Shown here: one piece after another, positions 18,367 to 26,233 of the stretch
Position numbering within the stretch: position 1 is the stretch's first letter
Layout: each line of letters opens with the position of its first letter
NCBI GenBank assembly: GCA_947499005.1
Contig: CANMML010000019.1
Coordinates: 17,411-81,410, forward strand
From: an uncultured Aquimarina sp.
Lineage (GTDB): Bacteria > Bacteroidota > Bacteroidia > Flavobacteriales > Flavobacteriaceae
Length of the DNA stretch: 64,000 nt
Reading direction: 5' to 3'
Position numbers and translations under genes: made by a program
Notes under the pieces: model-generated
Database searches by the model: none
Seen by the model: only the letters and a program-made list of their open reading frames with translations
Told to the model about the DNA's origin: nothing

Positions 18367-18561
18367 TGAAGTAGGTTTTATATGTGTCAATTCAGCGAGT
18401 AAATAGTGTCTTTTGAAGTGATTTGGTCGTGTTTTTCGCTATGTTAAATGTTTTTGACCTAGCTAAAGGTATTAATGTCGCAAGTGAATAACGATTTAAT
18501 GTAAAATAGTACTAAAATGGGGAGTATGTTTTCGAAGGAGCGAAGTCAATAAATAAGGATA

Positions 18562-18615
18562 CTGCCTAAAAAAGTTATTAAATCAACATAATGCAGGAGT
18601 GTCTTTTTTAGGCAG
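18562..18615 (-). terminator. Inverted repeat / terminator after the Cys-rich gene
   Basis: Perfect 13-nt arms CTGCCTAAAAAAG / CTTTTTTAGGCAG around a 28-nt loop. It lies downstream of the minus-strand gene ending at 18639. The arm sequence resembles that of the element at 13863 (ACTACCTAAAAG). Confidence 0.7.
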
Positions 18616-18638
18616 ACTCCTAAATAATACTTTAAGGT

Positions 18639-18884
18639 TTATGCGATTCCTTGAGGAGCCCAATGAGAGCATAGCATTCCAGGAGCAGCTTTTTGTGGGT
18701 TTGCACAGTTTGAACTTTCGAAACGTGCGCAAGTATCACAATTAGGGTCATTCTTTAATGCAGCTTTCATTTCAAAGCTATCGCAAGTGTAATTATCACT
18801 TACTTTAACTCCGTGTACTTTGCAAGTGTCATTGGTAGATAAATTATCGCAATTGACACAACTATTTCCTAAACGTATAGCCAT
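18639..18884 (-). CDS. Small cysteine-rich protein, possibly metal or Fe-S binding
   Basis: The track begins at 18935, but the ATG at 18884 (MAIRLGNSCVNCDNL) is the better start and gives 81 residues. Eight or more cysteines are arranged as CVNC, DTC, YTC, CDTC, NC and LC, with a conserved-looking end APGMLCSHWAPQ. No signal peptide is present, so the Cys pairs probably bind a metal or a cluster in the cytosol. I recall similar short proteins in other flavobacteria, all uncharacterised. It stands alone, with its own hairpin terminator. Function unknown. Confidence 0.7.
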   Translation of the reverse strand: MAIRLGNSCVNCDNLSTNDTCKVHGVKVSDNYTCDSFEMKAALKNDPNCDTCARFESSNCANPQKAAPGMLCSHWAPQGIA

Positions 18885-19239
18885 GATGTAAGTTTTTTTA
18901 ATGTTTGAAAAACAACCTATTTTGTCTAACACCATTAAGTTACAATAAAAGAAAAGTGGAATCGATTTAAATAATCAATTCCATTTTTTTTATAATTAGA
19001 TTCTATAAAAATAGAATATACAGATCTTAAAAAGAAGCCTAGCAGGGCGTTTATCTATTAACACTAAAATATAGGGAGTGTTAGAAACTGCTAGGCTTTA
19101 AGTTGCTAATATCGTATAATTTTTTTGACACCGACAAGTAGTATAATACTTTAAAGTAGTTTACTTTAAATAATGCAGAAAGACCAATTACAGTGATAGT
19201 TGATCAATTCATTCACTATCCAAGTAAATGGATTTTATT
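18885..19239. other. Intergenic region holding a nested hairpin
   Basis: 355 nt between the flavodoxin stop and the Cys-rich gene start. Apart from the hairpin at 19035-19098 I see no gene and no clear promoter match. Confidence 0.6.
19035..19098. terminator. Nested hairpin, probable flavodoxin terminator
   Basis: Outer arms AAGCCTAGCAG / CTGCTAGGCTT, inner arms TAACACT / AGTGTTA (19059-19083). It lies about 140 nt past the flavodoxin stop, further than usual, so a structured RNA or small mobile inverted repeat is an alternative. Confidence 0.5.
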
Positions 19240-19785
19240 CTATAAACTAACCTGTTCGGAAATTAAAATGCTATTGAGTTCTTGTTTTATTTGGCTGATC
19301 CAAGTAGTTAATCTTGTGTCGTTGAGTTGCGATTCGTTATCGTTATCAAGTGCCAGACCATAAAATAAATCTTCGTTGTCTTCTACAAAAGCCACAGAAT
19401 CTGTATGACGGTAGCCTTCGGTAGGCCAGTAGCCTATAACAGTACCGCCTCGTTCTAGAATTACTTTCGCCAAAATACCAATACCGTCAACAAAATATTC
19501 GGCATATCCTATTTGGTCTCCCAAACCGTATATAGCTACTATTTTCCCGGTAAAATCTATAGTTTGAAAATCTTCAAAAAAAGCTTCCCAATCACTTTGT
19601 AAGTCTCCGTCATACCAAGTCGATAACCCTAGAATGAGTACTTTGTAATTATCAAAATCATCGATACTAGCATCTCCTATTTCCATAATATCCAAATCAT
19701 CGCTTCCCCAAAATTCAACAAAATCTTTTGTTATATCATCGGTAACACCTGTATCCGATCCATAAAATAAACCTATCTTTTCCAT
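19240..19785 (-). CDS. fldA: Flavodoxin (long-chain)
   Basis: A small FMN electron carrier that can stand in for ferredoxin, often when iron is short. The phosphate-binding loop is seen at the start (GLFYGSDTGVTDDI), the first isoalloxazine loop as STWYDGDLQSDW, and the long-chain insertion after GLGDQIGYAEYFVDG, with GYWPTEGY following. The track start at 19797 adds four residues; the ATG at 19785 (MEKIGLFYGSD) matches the family. It is divergent from the 19875 gene, with mirrored promoter boxes between them. Identification is secure. Confidence 0.95.
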   Translation of the reverse strand: MEKIGLFYGSDTGVTDDITKDFVEFWGSDDLDIMEIGDASIDDFDNYKVLILGLSTWYDGDLQSDWEAFFEDFQTIDFTGKIVAIYGLGDQIGYAEYFVDGIGILAKVILERGGTVIGYWPTEGYRHTDSVAFVEDNEDLFYGLALDNDNESQLNDTRLTTWISQIKQELNSILISEQVSL

Positions 19786-19811
19786 AATTCGATTCACATT
19801 TTATTCTAATA

Positions 19812-19861
19812 CAAATATATCTATTTTTAATTATTCTAAATAAAAATTATATTTATATTTG
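19812..19861. promoter_or_regulatory. Mirrored divergent promoters between fldA and the 19875 gene
   Basis: CAAATATA at 19812-19819 is a TATATTTG -7 box for fldA on the minus strand; TATATTTG at 19854-19861 serves the plus-strand gene. Neither has a good -33 TTG, which suggests activation or derepression. The centre contains TTATT-CTA-AATAA (19831-19843), an inverted repeat that could bind an iron-type regulator. Confidence 0.55.
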
Positions 19862-19874
19862 AAAGAAAATACCA

Positions 19875-20231
19875 ATGCATTATTTAAAATCCATTTATCG
19901 TAATAGGATAGGAGGGACATATATAGTAACTAGTAATCCAGATGAGACCTGTTATGAAGGAATACAATTGCGGCTTGGTGAAATGTCTGTATTACTTACG
20001 CAGAAAGGATTGACAGATCTCTTAGATGTAATTAATTCCTCAAGAGAAGGATGTGATTGCAAGGATTGTAATGCTAAGAATCATCTTAGGTTGATTAAAT
20101 GCGAAACCACTTATGCAACGATTCATTTAAAAACGACTCCCCAAAATATAAATGCCTTAGAAGAATTGATACAAGGAACATTATTTGAATTGGCTATGGA
20201 CGATTTGTTGTCAATTAATGAAATACGGTAA
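19875..20231 (+). CDS. Conserved-looking hypothetical protein, divergent from flavodoxin
   Basis: 118 residues, no signal peptide. A central Cys-rich segment (REGCDCKDCNAKNH) could bind metal. The C-terminal half looks like mixed helix and strand, ending with an acidic helix. The -7 box lies so close that the mRNA leader would be only about 10 nt. Sharing a promoter region with fldA suggests co-regulation, possibly by iron or redox state. I do not recognise the family. Confidence 0.65.
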   Translation: MHYLKSIYRNRIGGTYIVTSNPDETCYEGIQLRLGEMSVLLTQKGLTDLLDVINSSREGCDCKDCNAKNHLRLIKCETTYATIHLKTTPQNINALEELIQGTLFELAMDDLLSINEIR

Positions 20232-20349
20232 TCGTTAGAAACTTCAGGAATTTGCTTAAGCGTAACTTTTGTACTTGATCCGTAATTCAATGTAAATGGA
20301 ATCATTGTAAAATAAAAAAGTCACCTCTTTAGAAGTGACTTTATCGATG

Positions 20350-20424
20350 TGGGCGCGAAGGGATTCGAACCCCTGACCCCTTGGGTGTAAACCAAGTGCT
20401 CTGAACCAACTGAGCTACGCGCCC
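20350..20424 (-). tRNA. tRNA-Val (anticodon TAC)
   Basis: On the minus strand the gene begins GGGCGCGTAGCTCAG, the anticodon loop TTTACAC gives TAC, and the T-arm CAGGGGTTCGAATCCC and matching acceptor end CGCGCCC close the cloverleaf. It is the second of two identical copies. Confidence 0.97.
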
Positions 20425-20489
20425 GATTTTATTTAGGTTTCGGTAACCTGAACCTAAAATTATTTATGCAGCATTTAGGAAACTGTTTG

Positions 20490-20564
20490 TGGGCGCGAAG
20501 GGATTCGAACCCCTGACCCCTTGGGTGTAAACCAAGTGCTCTGAACCAACTGAGCTACGCGCCC
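20490..20564 (-). tRNA. tRNA-Val (anticodon TAC), promoter-proximal copy
   Basis: Identical to the copy at 20350-20424. A consensus promoter lies 26 nt upstream, and the two genes are 65 nt apart, so they are probably one transcript. Confidence 0.97.
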
Positions 20565-20589
20565 TAATACTTTAGCGTATTAGCGGGTG

Positions 20590-20619
20590 CAAATATAAGA
20601 CCCTTTTTTGGATTATCAA
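20590..20619 (-). promoter_or_regulatory. Promoter of the tRNA-Val pair
   Basis: Read on the minus strand: TTG (20619-20617), exactly 19 nt, then TATATTTG (20597-20590). Same geometry as the tRNA-Glu promoter. Confidence 0.75.
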
Positions 20620-20637
20620 TCTTTTTTTTAGAAAAAA

Positions 20638-21855
20638 TCACAAAACTTCAGCTACGACAAAAGTGCTTCCTCCTACATAAATAATATCTTCTTTATCGGC
20701 ATTTTTTAAAGCTTTTTGATAAGCTTCATAAACTGAGCTGTATACAGAATAATCACGAATCGAATTTTTAAATGATTCGGCTAAAGAGATAGCGGGTAAA
20801 GCTCTAGAGTTATTAGGTTGGCAAAAGTAATAGGTAGCTTCTTTGGGGAATAAATCGATAATCGATTCGATGTTTTTATCGTTTACCATACCAATGACCA
20901 TATGAATGCGATGAGCAGCTTCTTGTCGCAATTGATTCATGGTAATACTTAAGCCTTCTTTATTATGAGCGGTATCACAAATAACTGTAGGATTTATCTG
21001 TAATTGTTGCCAACGTCCTTGTAGACGGGTGTTCTTAATCACATGTGTTAAGCCTTGTTCAATATGTTTTTCTTCTATAGACCAGCCTTTTTTAATTAAT
21101 TCTTGAATACCAGTAATCGTGGTACGCATATTTTCGCGTTGATAATGGCCTAATAGATCGGTGTCGTAGTTTTTATAGAGTTGTTTTTCCGCTAAAACTA
21201 GAGGAGCTTTTTTTTCTTCAGCTAATTTTTCAAATACAAGTAAGGTATCTTCTCTTGTGGTTCCAATAATACAAGGAGTATTTTCTTTTATTACGCCACC
21301 TTTTTCAAAAGCTATTTTTTCATGGGTGTTTCCTAAAATATTAGTGTGGTCTAACCCGATATTTGTAATTATAGATATTTCAGGGGAAAGGATATTGGTT
21401 GAATCTAATCTTCCTCCTAATCCAACTTCTACGACTGCGATGTCTATGTCCTCGTCAACAAAATATTGAAAAGCCATACCAACGGTCATTTCAAAAAAAG
21501 AGAGGTGTTCTTGCTGAAAAAAAAGCATATTCGATGTTACAAAATCCAATACATATGATTGGGGGATCATTTCGCCATTGATACGAATACGTTCTCTAAA
21601 GTCCTTTAAATGTGGCGAGGTATATAGCCCAACTTTATAACCAGCTTCTTGAAGTATAGAAGCAAGCATATGACTTGTAGAGCCTTTTCCATTTGTGCCA
21701 GCTACATGTATGCTTTTGAACTTTGTTTCGGGGTTATTTAAGTGTTTCGCTAATAATAAAGTATTATTAAGATCGGCTTTGTACGCTTTTTTTCCTTGCT
21801 TTTGATACATAGGAAATTGTACAAAAAGCCAGTCAATGGCTTCTTGGTAAGTCAT
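20638..21855 (-). CDS. folC: Dihydrofolate/folylpolyglutamate synthase
   Basis: A cytosolic ATP-dependent ligase of the Mur-ligase fold that adds glutamate to dihydropteroate and folates. The ATP loop HVAGTNGKGSTSHML, the GLYTSPHLKDFRERIR segment and VGLGGRLDSTN are all family hallmarks. The 405-residue length is normal for Bacteroidota. Its ATG overlaps the stop of the upstream tonB-like gene by one base (TAATG on the minus strand), so it is probably translated from the exbB-exbD-tonB message. Identification is secure. Confidence 0.95.
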   Translation of the reverse strand: MTYQEAIDWLFVQFPMYQKQGKKAYKADLNNTLLLAKHLNNPETKFKSIHVAGTNGKGSTSHMLASILQEAGYKVGLYTSPHLKDFRERIRINGEMIPQSYVLDFVTSNMLFFQQEHLSFFEMTVGMAFQYFVDEDIDIAVVEVGLGGRLDSTNILSPEISIITNIGLDHTNILGNTHEKIAFEKGGVIKENTPCIIGTTREDTLLVFEKLAEEKKAPLVLAEKQLYKNYDTDLLGHYQRENMRTTITGIQELIKKGWSIEEKHIEQGLTHVIKNTRLQGRWQQLQINPTVICDTAHNKEGLSITMNQLRQEAAHRIHMVIGMVNDKNIESIIDLFPKEATYYFCQPNNSRALPAISLAESFKNSIRDYSVYSSVYEAYQKALKNADKEDIIYVGGSTFVVAEVL

Positions 21856-22694
21856 TACTCGGATAGTTTAAAGGTGTAAGCAATACTACCCACTTGTTTT
21901 GAAGGGGCTTTATTATCACTATTGAATTTTGTTGCTAGTGCTGCTGCTCTAGCAGGTTTCATAAGGCAAGTTGCTGTATTGGTCGTTCCTTTTATTCCAG
22001 GGGTAGCGCTAAGGACTTTCCCATTTCGATCTACAACAATGCGTACTACGACCGTACCAGATTCGTTACAATCTGGGATACGTTTTTCTTTGTTTAAAGC
22101 TTTTCTTCCTCCCAAACGGTAATTGCCATCACCGTCTAATCCTTTACCTGTTCCGTAATACGATTTTGCATTCGGATCTCCATCGGATTTTCCTTTGTCT
22201 CCAGCCACATCGTCATTTCCTTCTCCGCTAGTAGAAGTTCCATCTTTTTTGGGGCCGTTAAGAAAGCTATCTAAAGCATTTTTAGTGCTAGAGTCTGGTT
22301 TGCGTTCTACAGGTTTAGGAATTTCTTTTTTAACTTCTTTTAATTGCTCTACTTTGGGTTTTGTCTCTTCTTTTTTTGAAGCAACAACAGGGGCATCAGT
22401 ATTATCTTGCGTTAATGTTTTGGTCTCTGCTACTTTAGAAACTTCTTGAGGTGTTTCTGTTGTTTGAGGAGCTACCGGGTTAGGTTTAGGAGCTGGAGCG
22501 GATTTTACAGGTTGTAAAGGTTGCTTGTTTCCGCTACCGTAATCACTATATCCCAAGTTTACTGCAATTCCTTCTTCCGTAGCTGGGTCTAGATATGACA
22601 ATCCAAAGAAAAAAAGCAATAGGAACAGTACTGCGTAAATAGACACAGTAATTGCTAATGATTTTTTTTCGTTAGGAGTGTTTAACATATTCAA
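21855..22694 (-). CDS. tonB: TonB-family energy transducer
   Basis: A protein that couples the inner-membrane proton motive force to outer-membrane transporters. It has one N-terminal membrane helix (LAITVSIYAVLFLLLFFFG), a long Pro/Lys/Glu-rich periplasm-spanning linker, and a C-terminal TonB-like domain (GTVVVRIVVDRNGKVLSATPGIKGTTN ... AYTFKLSE). Two Cys in the last domain (PDCNES, TATCLM) could form a disulphide. It follows exbB and exbD on the same strand, as expected for a TonB or Tol-type complex. The gene symbol is functional rather than proof of orthology. Confidence 0.85.
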   Translation of the reverse strand: MNMLNTPNEKKSLAITVSIYAVLFLLLFFFGLSYLDPATEEGIAVNLGYSDYGSGNKQPLQPVKSAPAPKPNPVAPQTTETPQEVSKVAETKTLTQDNTDAPVVASKKEETKPKVEQLKEVKKEIPKPVERKPDSSTKNALDSFLNGPKKDGTSTSGEGNDDVAGDKGKSDGDPNAKSYYGTGKGLDGDGNYRLGGRKALNKEKRIPDCNESGTVVVRIVVDRNGKVLSATPGIKGTTNTATCLMKPARAAALATKFNSDNKAPSKQVGSIAYTFKLSE

Positions 22695-22782
22695 ATTTTG
22701 ATGGTCTTAGTTCTTGATTATGAATAATAGTAGTCTGTTTCAATTAATTTGAAACCAAAAGACTAGAATTAACAACTACGAA

Positions 22783-23175
22783 CTATTTTGGCTTAACCGC
22801 CAATACTAATTTGTATTTATTTCTATTCGCGATGTCCATTACCTTAACCGCTTTTTCTATAGGTACTCCTTCAGCTGCTCTTAAGATAATTGTTGGTTTT
22901 TCGATACTCGATAGCTGAGATACCAATTCGTTTTCCAAGTTTTTTTCTGAGACACGCTTGTTGTTTATGTAAAACTGTTTCTTATTCGTAATACTTACAG
23001 AAATATTTTGAACATTGGTTGTCTTTCCTTTGGCTTTAGGTAAAATTAAATCTAAAGCTTCTGGAGTAATAGCTGGTGACGTAAGTAAAAAGAATACAAG
23101 CAATAGGAACACAATATCCGTCATAGACGACATGCTGAATTCGGGACTTACTTTATTTCGACCTCTTAAATTCAT
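22783..23175 (-). CDS. exbD: ExbD/TolR-family biopolymer transport protein
   Basis: 130 residues with one N-terminal membrane helix (SMTDIVFLLLVFFLLTSP) that contains the conserved proton-path Asp (D20), then a periplasmic domain of the ExbD type (ISVSITNKKQFYINNKRVSE ... VMDIANRNKYKLVLAVKPK). It partners the ExbB-like channel gene 2 nt upstream and the TonB-like gene 88 nt downstream. Whether the complex serves TonB-dependent uptake or a Tol-type envelope role cannot be decided here. Confidence 0.92.
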   Translation of the reverse strand: MNLRGRNKVSPEFSMSSMTDIVFLLLVFFLLTSPAITPEALDLILPKAKGKTTNVQNISVSITNKKQFYINNKRVSEKNLENELVSQLSSIEKPTIILRAAEGVPIEKAVKVMDIANRNKYKLVLAVKPK

Positions 23176-23177
23176 AA

Positions 23178-23846
23178 CTAAGCAGGTTCGTTAAGTAAGT
23201 CTAAGAAATCAACCGCAGTAGCTTCCATTTGATGCACTACTTTATCGGTTTTAACAACAAGATGATTGTAACCGATATAAGCAATAATACCAACAATTAA
23301 ACCCGCTACTGTTGTTGTCATCGCAGTATAAATTCCTTCGGCTAGTGACCCCATATTTGCTTGCCCACTACTAGTCGCTAATTGATGGAAAGCTAATACC
23401 ATCCCAATTACAGTACCTAAGAAACCTATCATAGGAGCTGCCCCAGCAATGGTGGCTAGGATACTTACATTTTTTTCTAATTTATAAACTTCTAGGCGAC
23501 CTGCATTTTCAATAGCTGTATTGATATCTTCAAGTGGGCTACCTATTCTAGAAATTCCTTTTTCAGTCAATCGAGAAACGGGAGAATCTACTTCTTGACA
23601 TAATTCTTTAGCTTCTGAAGTTTGTCCTGCACTAATTTTGTTTCTAATTTTTTTCATAAAATGCTCATCATAAATGGAGGCAGATTTTATAGTAAAAAAC
23701 CGTTCAAAATAAATATACAGAGCTACAAATAATAAAATCAAAAGGATTGCGATTACTATGGTTCCTGCGATACCCCCACTAAAAAGCAATTCTAAAAGAG
23801 AAAGTGTTTTTTCTTCCTGAATGGTTTCTTGAATCTGTTCTTGCAT
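23178..23846 (-). CDS. exbB: MotA/TolQ/ExbB-family proton channel protein
   Basis: 222 residues with three membrane segments: one near the N-terminus (GTIVIAILLILLFVALYIYF) and two in the conserved C-terminal region (GAAPMIGFLGTVIGMVLAF, AMTTTVAGLIVGIIAYIGYNHLV). The cytoplasmic loop has the family's LxxNAGRLEVYKLEKNVSILATIAG stretch. It is the first gene of the exbB-exbD-tonB-folC run. Family assignment is secure; ExbB versus TolQ is a naming matter. Confidence 0.92.
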   Translation of the reverse strand: MQEQIQETIQEEKTLSLLELLFSGGIAGTIVIAILLILLFVALYIYFERFFTIKSASIYDEHFMKKIRNKISAGQTSEAKELCQEVDSPVSRLTEKGISRIGSPLEDINTAIENAGRLEVYKLEKNVSILATIAGAAPMIGFLGTVIGMVLAFHQLATSSGQANMGSLAEGIYTAMTTTVAGLIVGIIAYIGYNHLVVKTDKVVHQMEATAVDFLDLLNEPA

Positions 23847-23985
23847 ATTGAAAAGAATAAATACTGATTTAATCGTAAAAATACCTATTTAAAGATTTTG
23901 TTTCTTTATTAATAACAAGAAAATAGAAAAGTTATTACATAAGTCAACTTTCAAATAAGAATAGGTTTTTTGCTGATTTTATTGA

Positions 23986-24435
23986 TTACTCATTTGCAGT
24001 AGGTGGAATAGTACGATTTACGACAATAGAATTTGATAGTCCAAAAGTACCTTGGAGATCCGTGTTAATATTATTATCTACAGAAAACCCTTGCAGCTCT
24101 GGAGTATAACGTAACCACCATATTAAGCAATTACCACCACCAGCTTCATCAAAATCGGTACTTTCCAAGTCATCTTTAGTGCTATGAATACTTAAAATAT
24201 TTCCATTTGATTCCGTAATTGTCCAGGCAACTTGAGACCCAAATGATGGGATATCATTTGAAACGCTAAGTCCACTGACAAAATCTGGGTTATCGTCAAT
24301 GATGAAGTCGAAAGGACCTCCGCTTATTTCAATAGTTTCTTCATTTTTGGATATAGTTTCAATGTCATCATTTAGAGAGCATGATGATAAAAAAGAAACT
24401 AAAAAAATACTGAATAATAGGGGAGAGCAATTCAT
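23986..24435 (-). CDS. Putative lipoprotein with flavobacterial WTITxxNGNIL-type domain
   Basis: 149 residues with a lipoprotein signal (LVSFLSSCS). The mature part holds one copy of a pattern I have seen in Bacteroidota surface proteins: DNPDFVSGLSV, then VAWTITESNGNILSIHS, then FDEAGGGNCLIWWLRY. In larger proteins this unit recurs; here it stands alone. The C-terminus is Asn/Thr-rich. Function unknown. It lies downstream of nhaB on the same strand but is separated from it by a 39-nt palindrome that should terminate transcription. Confidence 0.65.
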   Translation of the reverse strand: MNCSPLLFSIFLVSFLSSCSLNDDIETISKNEETIEISGGPFDFIIDDNPDFVSGLSVSNDIPSFGSQVAWTITESNGNILSIHSTKDDLESTDFDEAGGGNCLIWWLRYTPELQGFSVDNNINTDLQGTFGLSNSIVVNRTIPPTANE

Positions 24436-24442
24436 AAAAATA

Positions 24443-24481
24443 AAATGTTCTTAAATTATGCAGCATAATTTAAGAACATTT
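24443..24481 (-). terminator. Perfect 39-nt palindrome after nhaB
   Basis: Two 19-nt arms around a single A, with the inner sequence ATTATGC-A-GCATAAT. On the minus strand it is followed by TTATTTTTATG. It fits a terminator for nhaB, but its inner core also matches an element upstream of the acyl-CoA dehydrogenase gene. Confidence 0.7.
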
Positions 24482-24523
24482 CTCTTTATGTTAGTGCTAT
24501 TTTAAAAAAAATATAGCTTTTGC

Positions 24524-26020
24524 CTATAAGAATAGATTTACACAAATTAAACCAACACCTCCTAATACAATAGTATAAGGTAATGCCATTTTTACCATCT
24601 TACCATACGACAATCCAATAAGCGGAGCTAGAGCAGAAGTCAATAAGAATAAAAAGGCAGCTTGACCGTTTGGTGTCGCAACACTAGGTAAATTAGTTCC
24701 TGTATTGATGGCGATAGCTAATTTTTCTAATTGATCAGCAGAAATTGTTCCGGCATCAAATGCGGCTTTTACTTCCCCAATATATACGGTTGCAACAAAT
24801 ACGTTATCACTAATCATAGACAGTAATCCATTGGCAAGATAGAACGTAGTAGGTTGTTGTTCTGGCTTCAAATGTAATGCCCAATCAATAATTGGTTTGA
24901 ATAAGTGTTGATCATGAATCATTGCAACTACTACAAAAAACACTACTAATAATCCTGTGAATGGTAATGCTTCTTCAAAAGACTTTCCTAAAGAATGCTC
25001 TTCGATGATACCCATAAAAGCAGTTTGGAAAATAATCAAAGCAAGTCCAATGAATCCAACAGGAGCAATGTGTAATGCAAGTCCGATAATTAGTAATATC
25101 GCAGCAACAGCTTGAACTTTTAATCCGTACTTTTCTTTATCTGTACGTTTTTCATCTTCTTCTTCAGTGTAGTTTTCAATGATTTCTCTAGCTACTTGAG
25201 GTAATTGACCGCCAAAACCAAATACTTTGAATTTCTCCAAAAGAACAGTGGTTAACATACCACAAGCCAATACTGGTAATGTAATAGGAGTCATTTTCAT
25301 GAAGAATTCGATAAAATCCCATCCCATTTTTTCACCGATTAGTAAGTTTTGAGGTTCTCCAACCAAAGTACAAACTCCACCAAGAGCAGTCCCGACAACA
25401 CCATGCATGATCAAGCTTCTAAGGAAGCTTTTAAAGTCTTCTAAAGTTTCACCACTTAATTGCTTTCTATCAGGAGTTCCTTCAACGTCATAATCACTGT
25501 TTGCTTTAGAGTGTATTTTGTGATATACCCCATAGAAACCAACAGCTACACTAATTAATACCGCAGTTACCGTTAATGCATCTAAGAAAGCAGAAAGTAC
25601 CGCCGATAAGAAAACGAATAGTAGGGATAATACAACTTTAGATTTTATTTTAGTGAACACCTTACTAAAGATGTACATTAATAAGGGCTTCATAAAGTAA
25701 ATCCCTGCGACCATGAATACCAATAGTAATACCACTTCTAAGTTTTGATCTACTTCATGATAGGCATTGTGGGGTGTTGTTAACCCTAAAGCTAAAATTT
25801 GAATCGCCAACAAACCACCAGATTGTAACGGGTAGCATTTTAATGCCATCGCCAAGGTGAAAATAAATTCACCAATAAATAGCCATGATATTATGCTATA
25901 TGCTAAATGGTGATCCATTAAAGTAGGAAGTAAAAAATATAATACCGTGTTAAGGATCAAAAAGCCAAGCATGGTGCTTTTAAACCATTTTGGACTATTC
26001 CCTAAAAAGTACTTTAGCAT
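24524..26020 (-). CDS. nhaB: Na+/H+ antiporter NhaB
   Basis: An inner-membrane sodium/proton antiporter for salt and pH homeostasis, fitting a marine organism. 498 residues with about twelve membrane segments. Family stretches include [17 protein letters not shown] at the start, [42 protein letters not shown] and the C-terminal [24 protein letters not shown] minus-strand TATATTTG box (26049-26056) lies 28 nt upstream of the ATG. It is flanked on both sides by ATTATGC/GCATAAT palindromes. Identification is secure. Confidence 0.95.
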   Translation of the reverse strand: MLKYFLGNSPKWFKSTMLGFLILNTVLYFLLPTLMDHHLAYSIISWLFIGEFIFTLAMALKCYPLQSGGLLAIQILALGLTTPHNAYHEVDQNLEVVLLLVFMVAGIYFMKPLLMYIFSKVFTKIKSKVVLSLLFVFLSAVLSAFLDALTVTAVLISVAVGFYGVYHKIHSKANSDYDVEGTPDRKQLSGETLEDFKSFLRSLIMHGVVGTALGGVCTLVGEPQNLLIGEKMGWDFIEFFMKMTPITLPVLACGMLTTVLLEKFKVFGFGGQLPQVAREIIENYTEEEDEKRTDKEKYGLKVQAVAAILLIIGLALHIAPVGFIGLALIIFQTAFMGIIEEHSLGKSFEEALPFTGLLVVFFVVVAMIHDQHLFKPIIDWALHLKPEQQPTTFYLANGLLSMISDNVFVATVYIGEVKAAFDAGTISADQLEKLAIAINTGTNLPSVATPNGQAAFLFLLTSALAPLIGLSYGKMVKMALPYTIVLGGVGLICVNLFL

Positions 26021-26204
26021 GATGTGATTTTTAATATTTGTTGAAGAACAAATATACTATGGGTAACTTACTTTAGGTATTAAGAAATATAAATTTATCT
26101 TTTTGATAATACTAAAGCCGAAAAGCAGGGTTTGGTAACAGATTTAATAGTATAATGGATTTTTAATGTTAAATTGTTAAAATAGATAGCATAAATTTTT
26201 TTAT

Positions 26205-26220
26205 ATTATGCACGCATAAT
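26205..26220. promoter_or_regulatory. Palindrome ATTATGC-AC-GCATAAT
   Basis: Perfect 7-2-7 inverted repeat 13 nt before the acyl-CoA dehydrogenase ATG. A further GCATAA half-site lies at 26189-26194. It may be an operator for that gene. Confidence 0.45.
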
Positions 26221-26233
26221 AAATGTAGTAATT

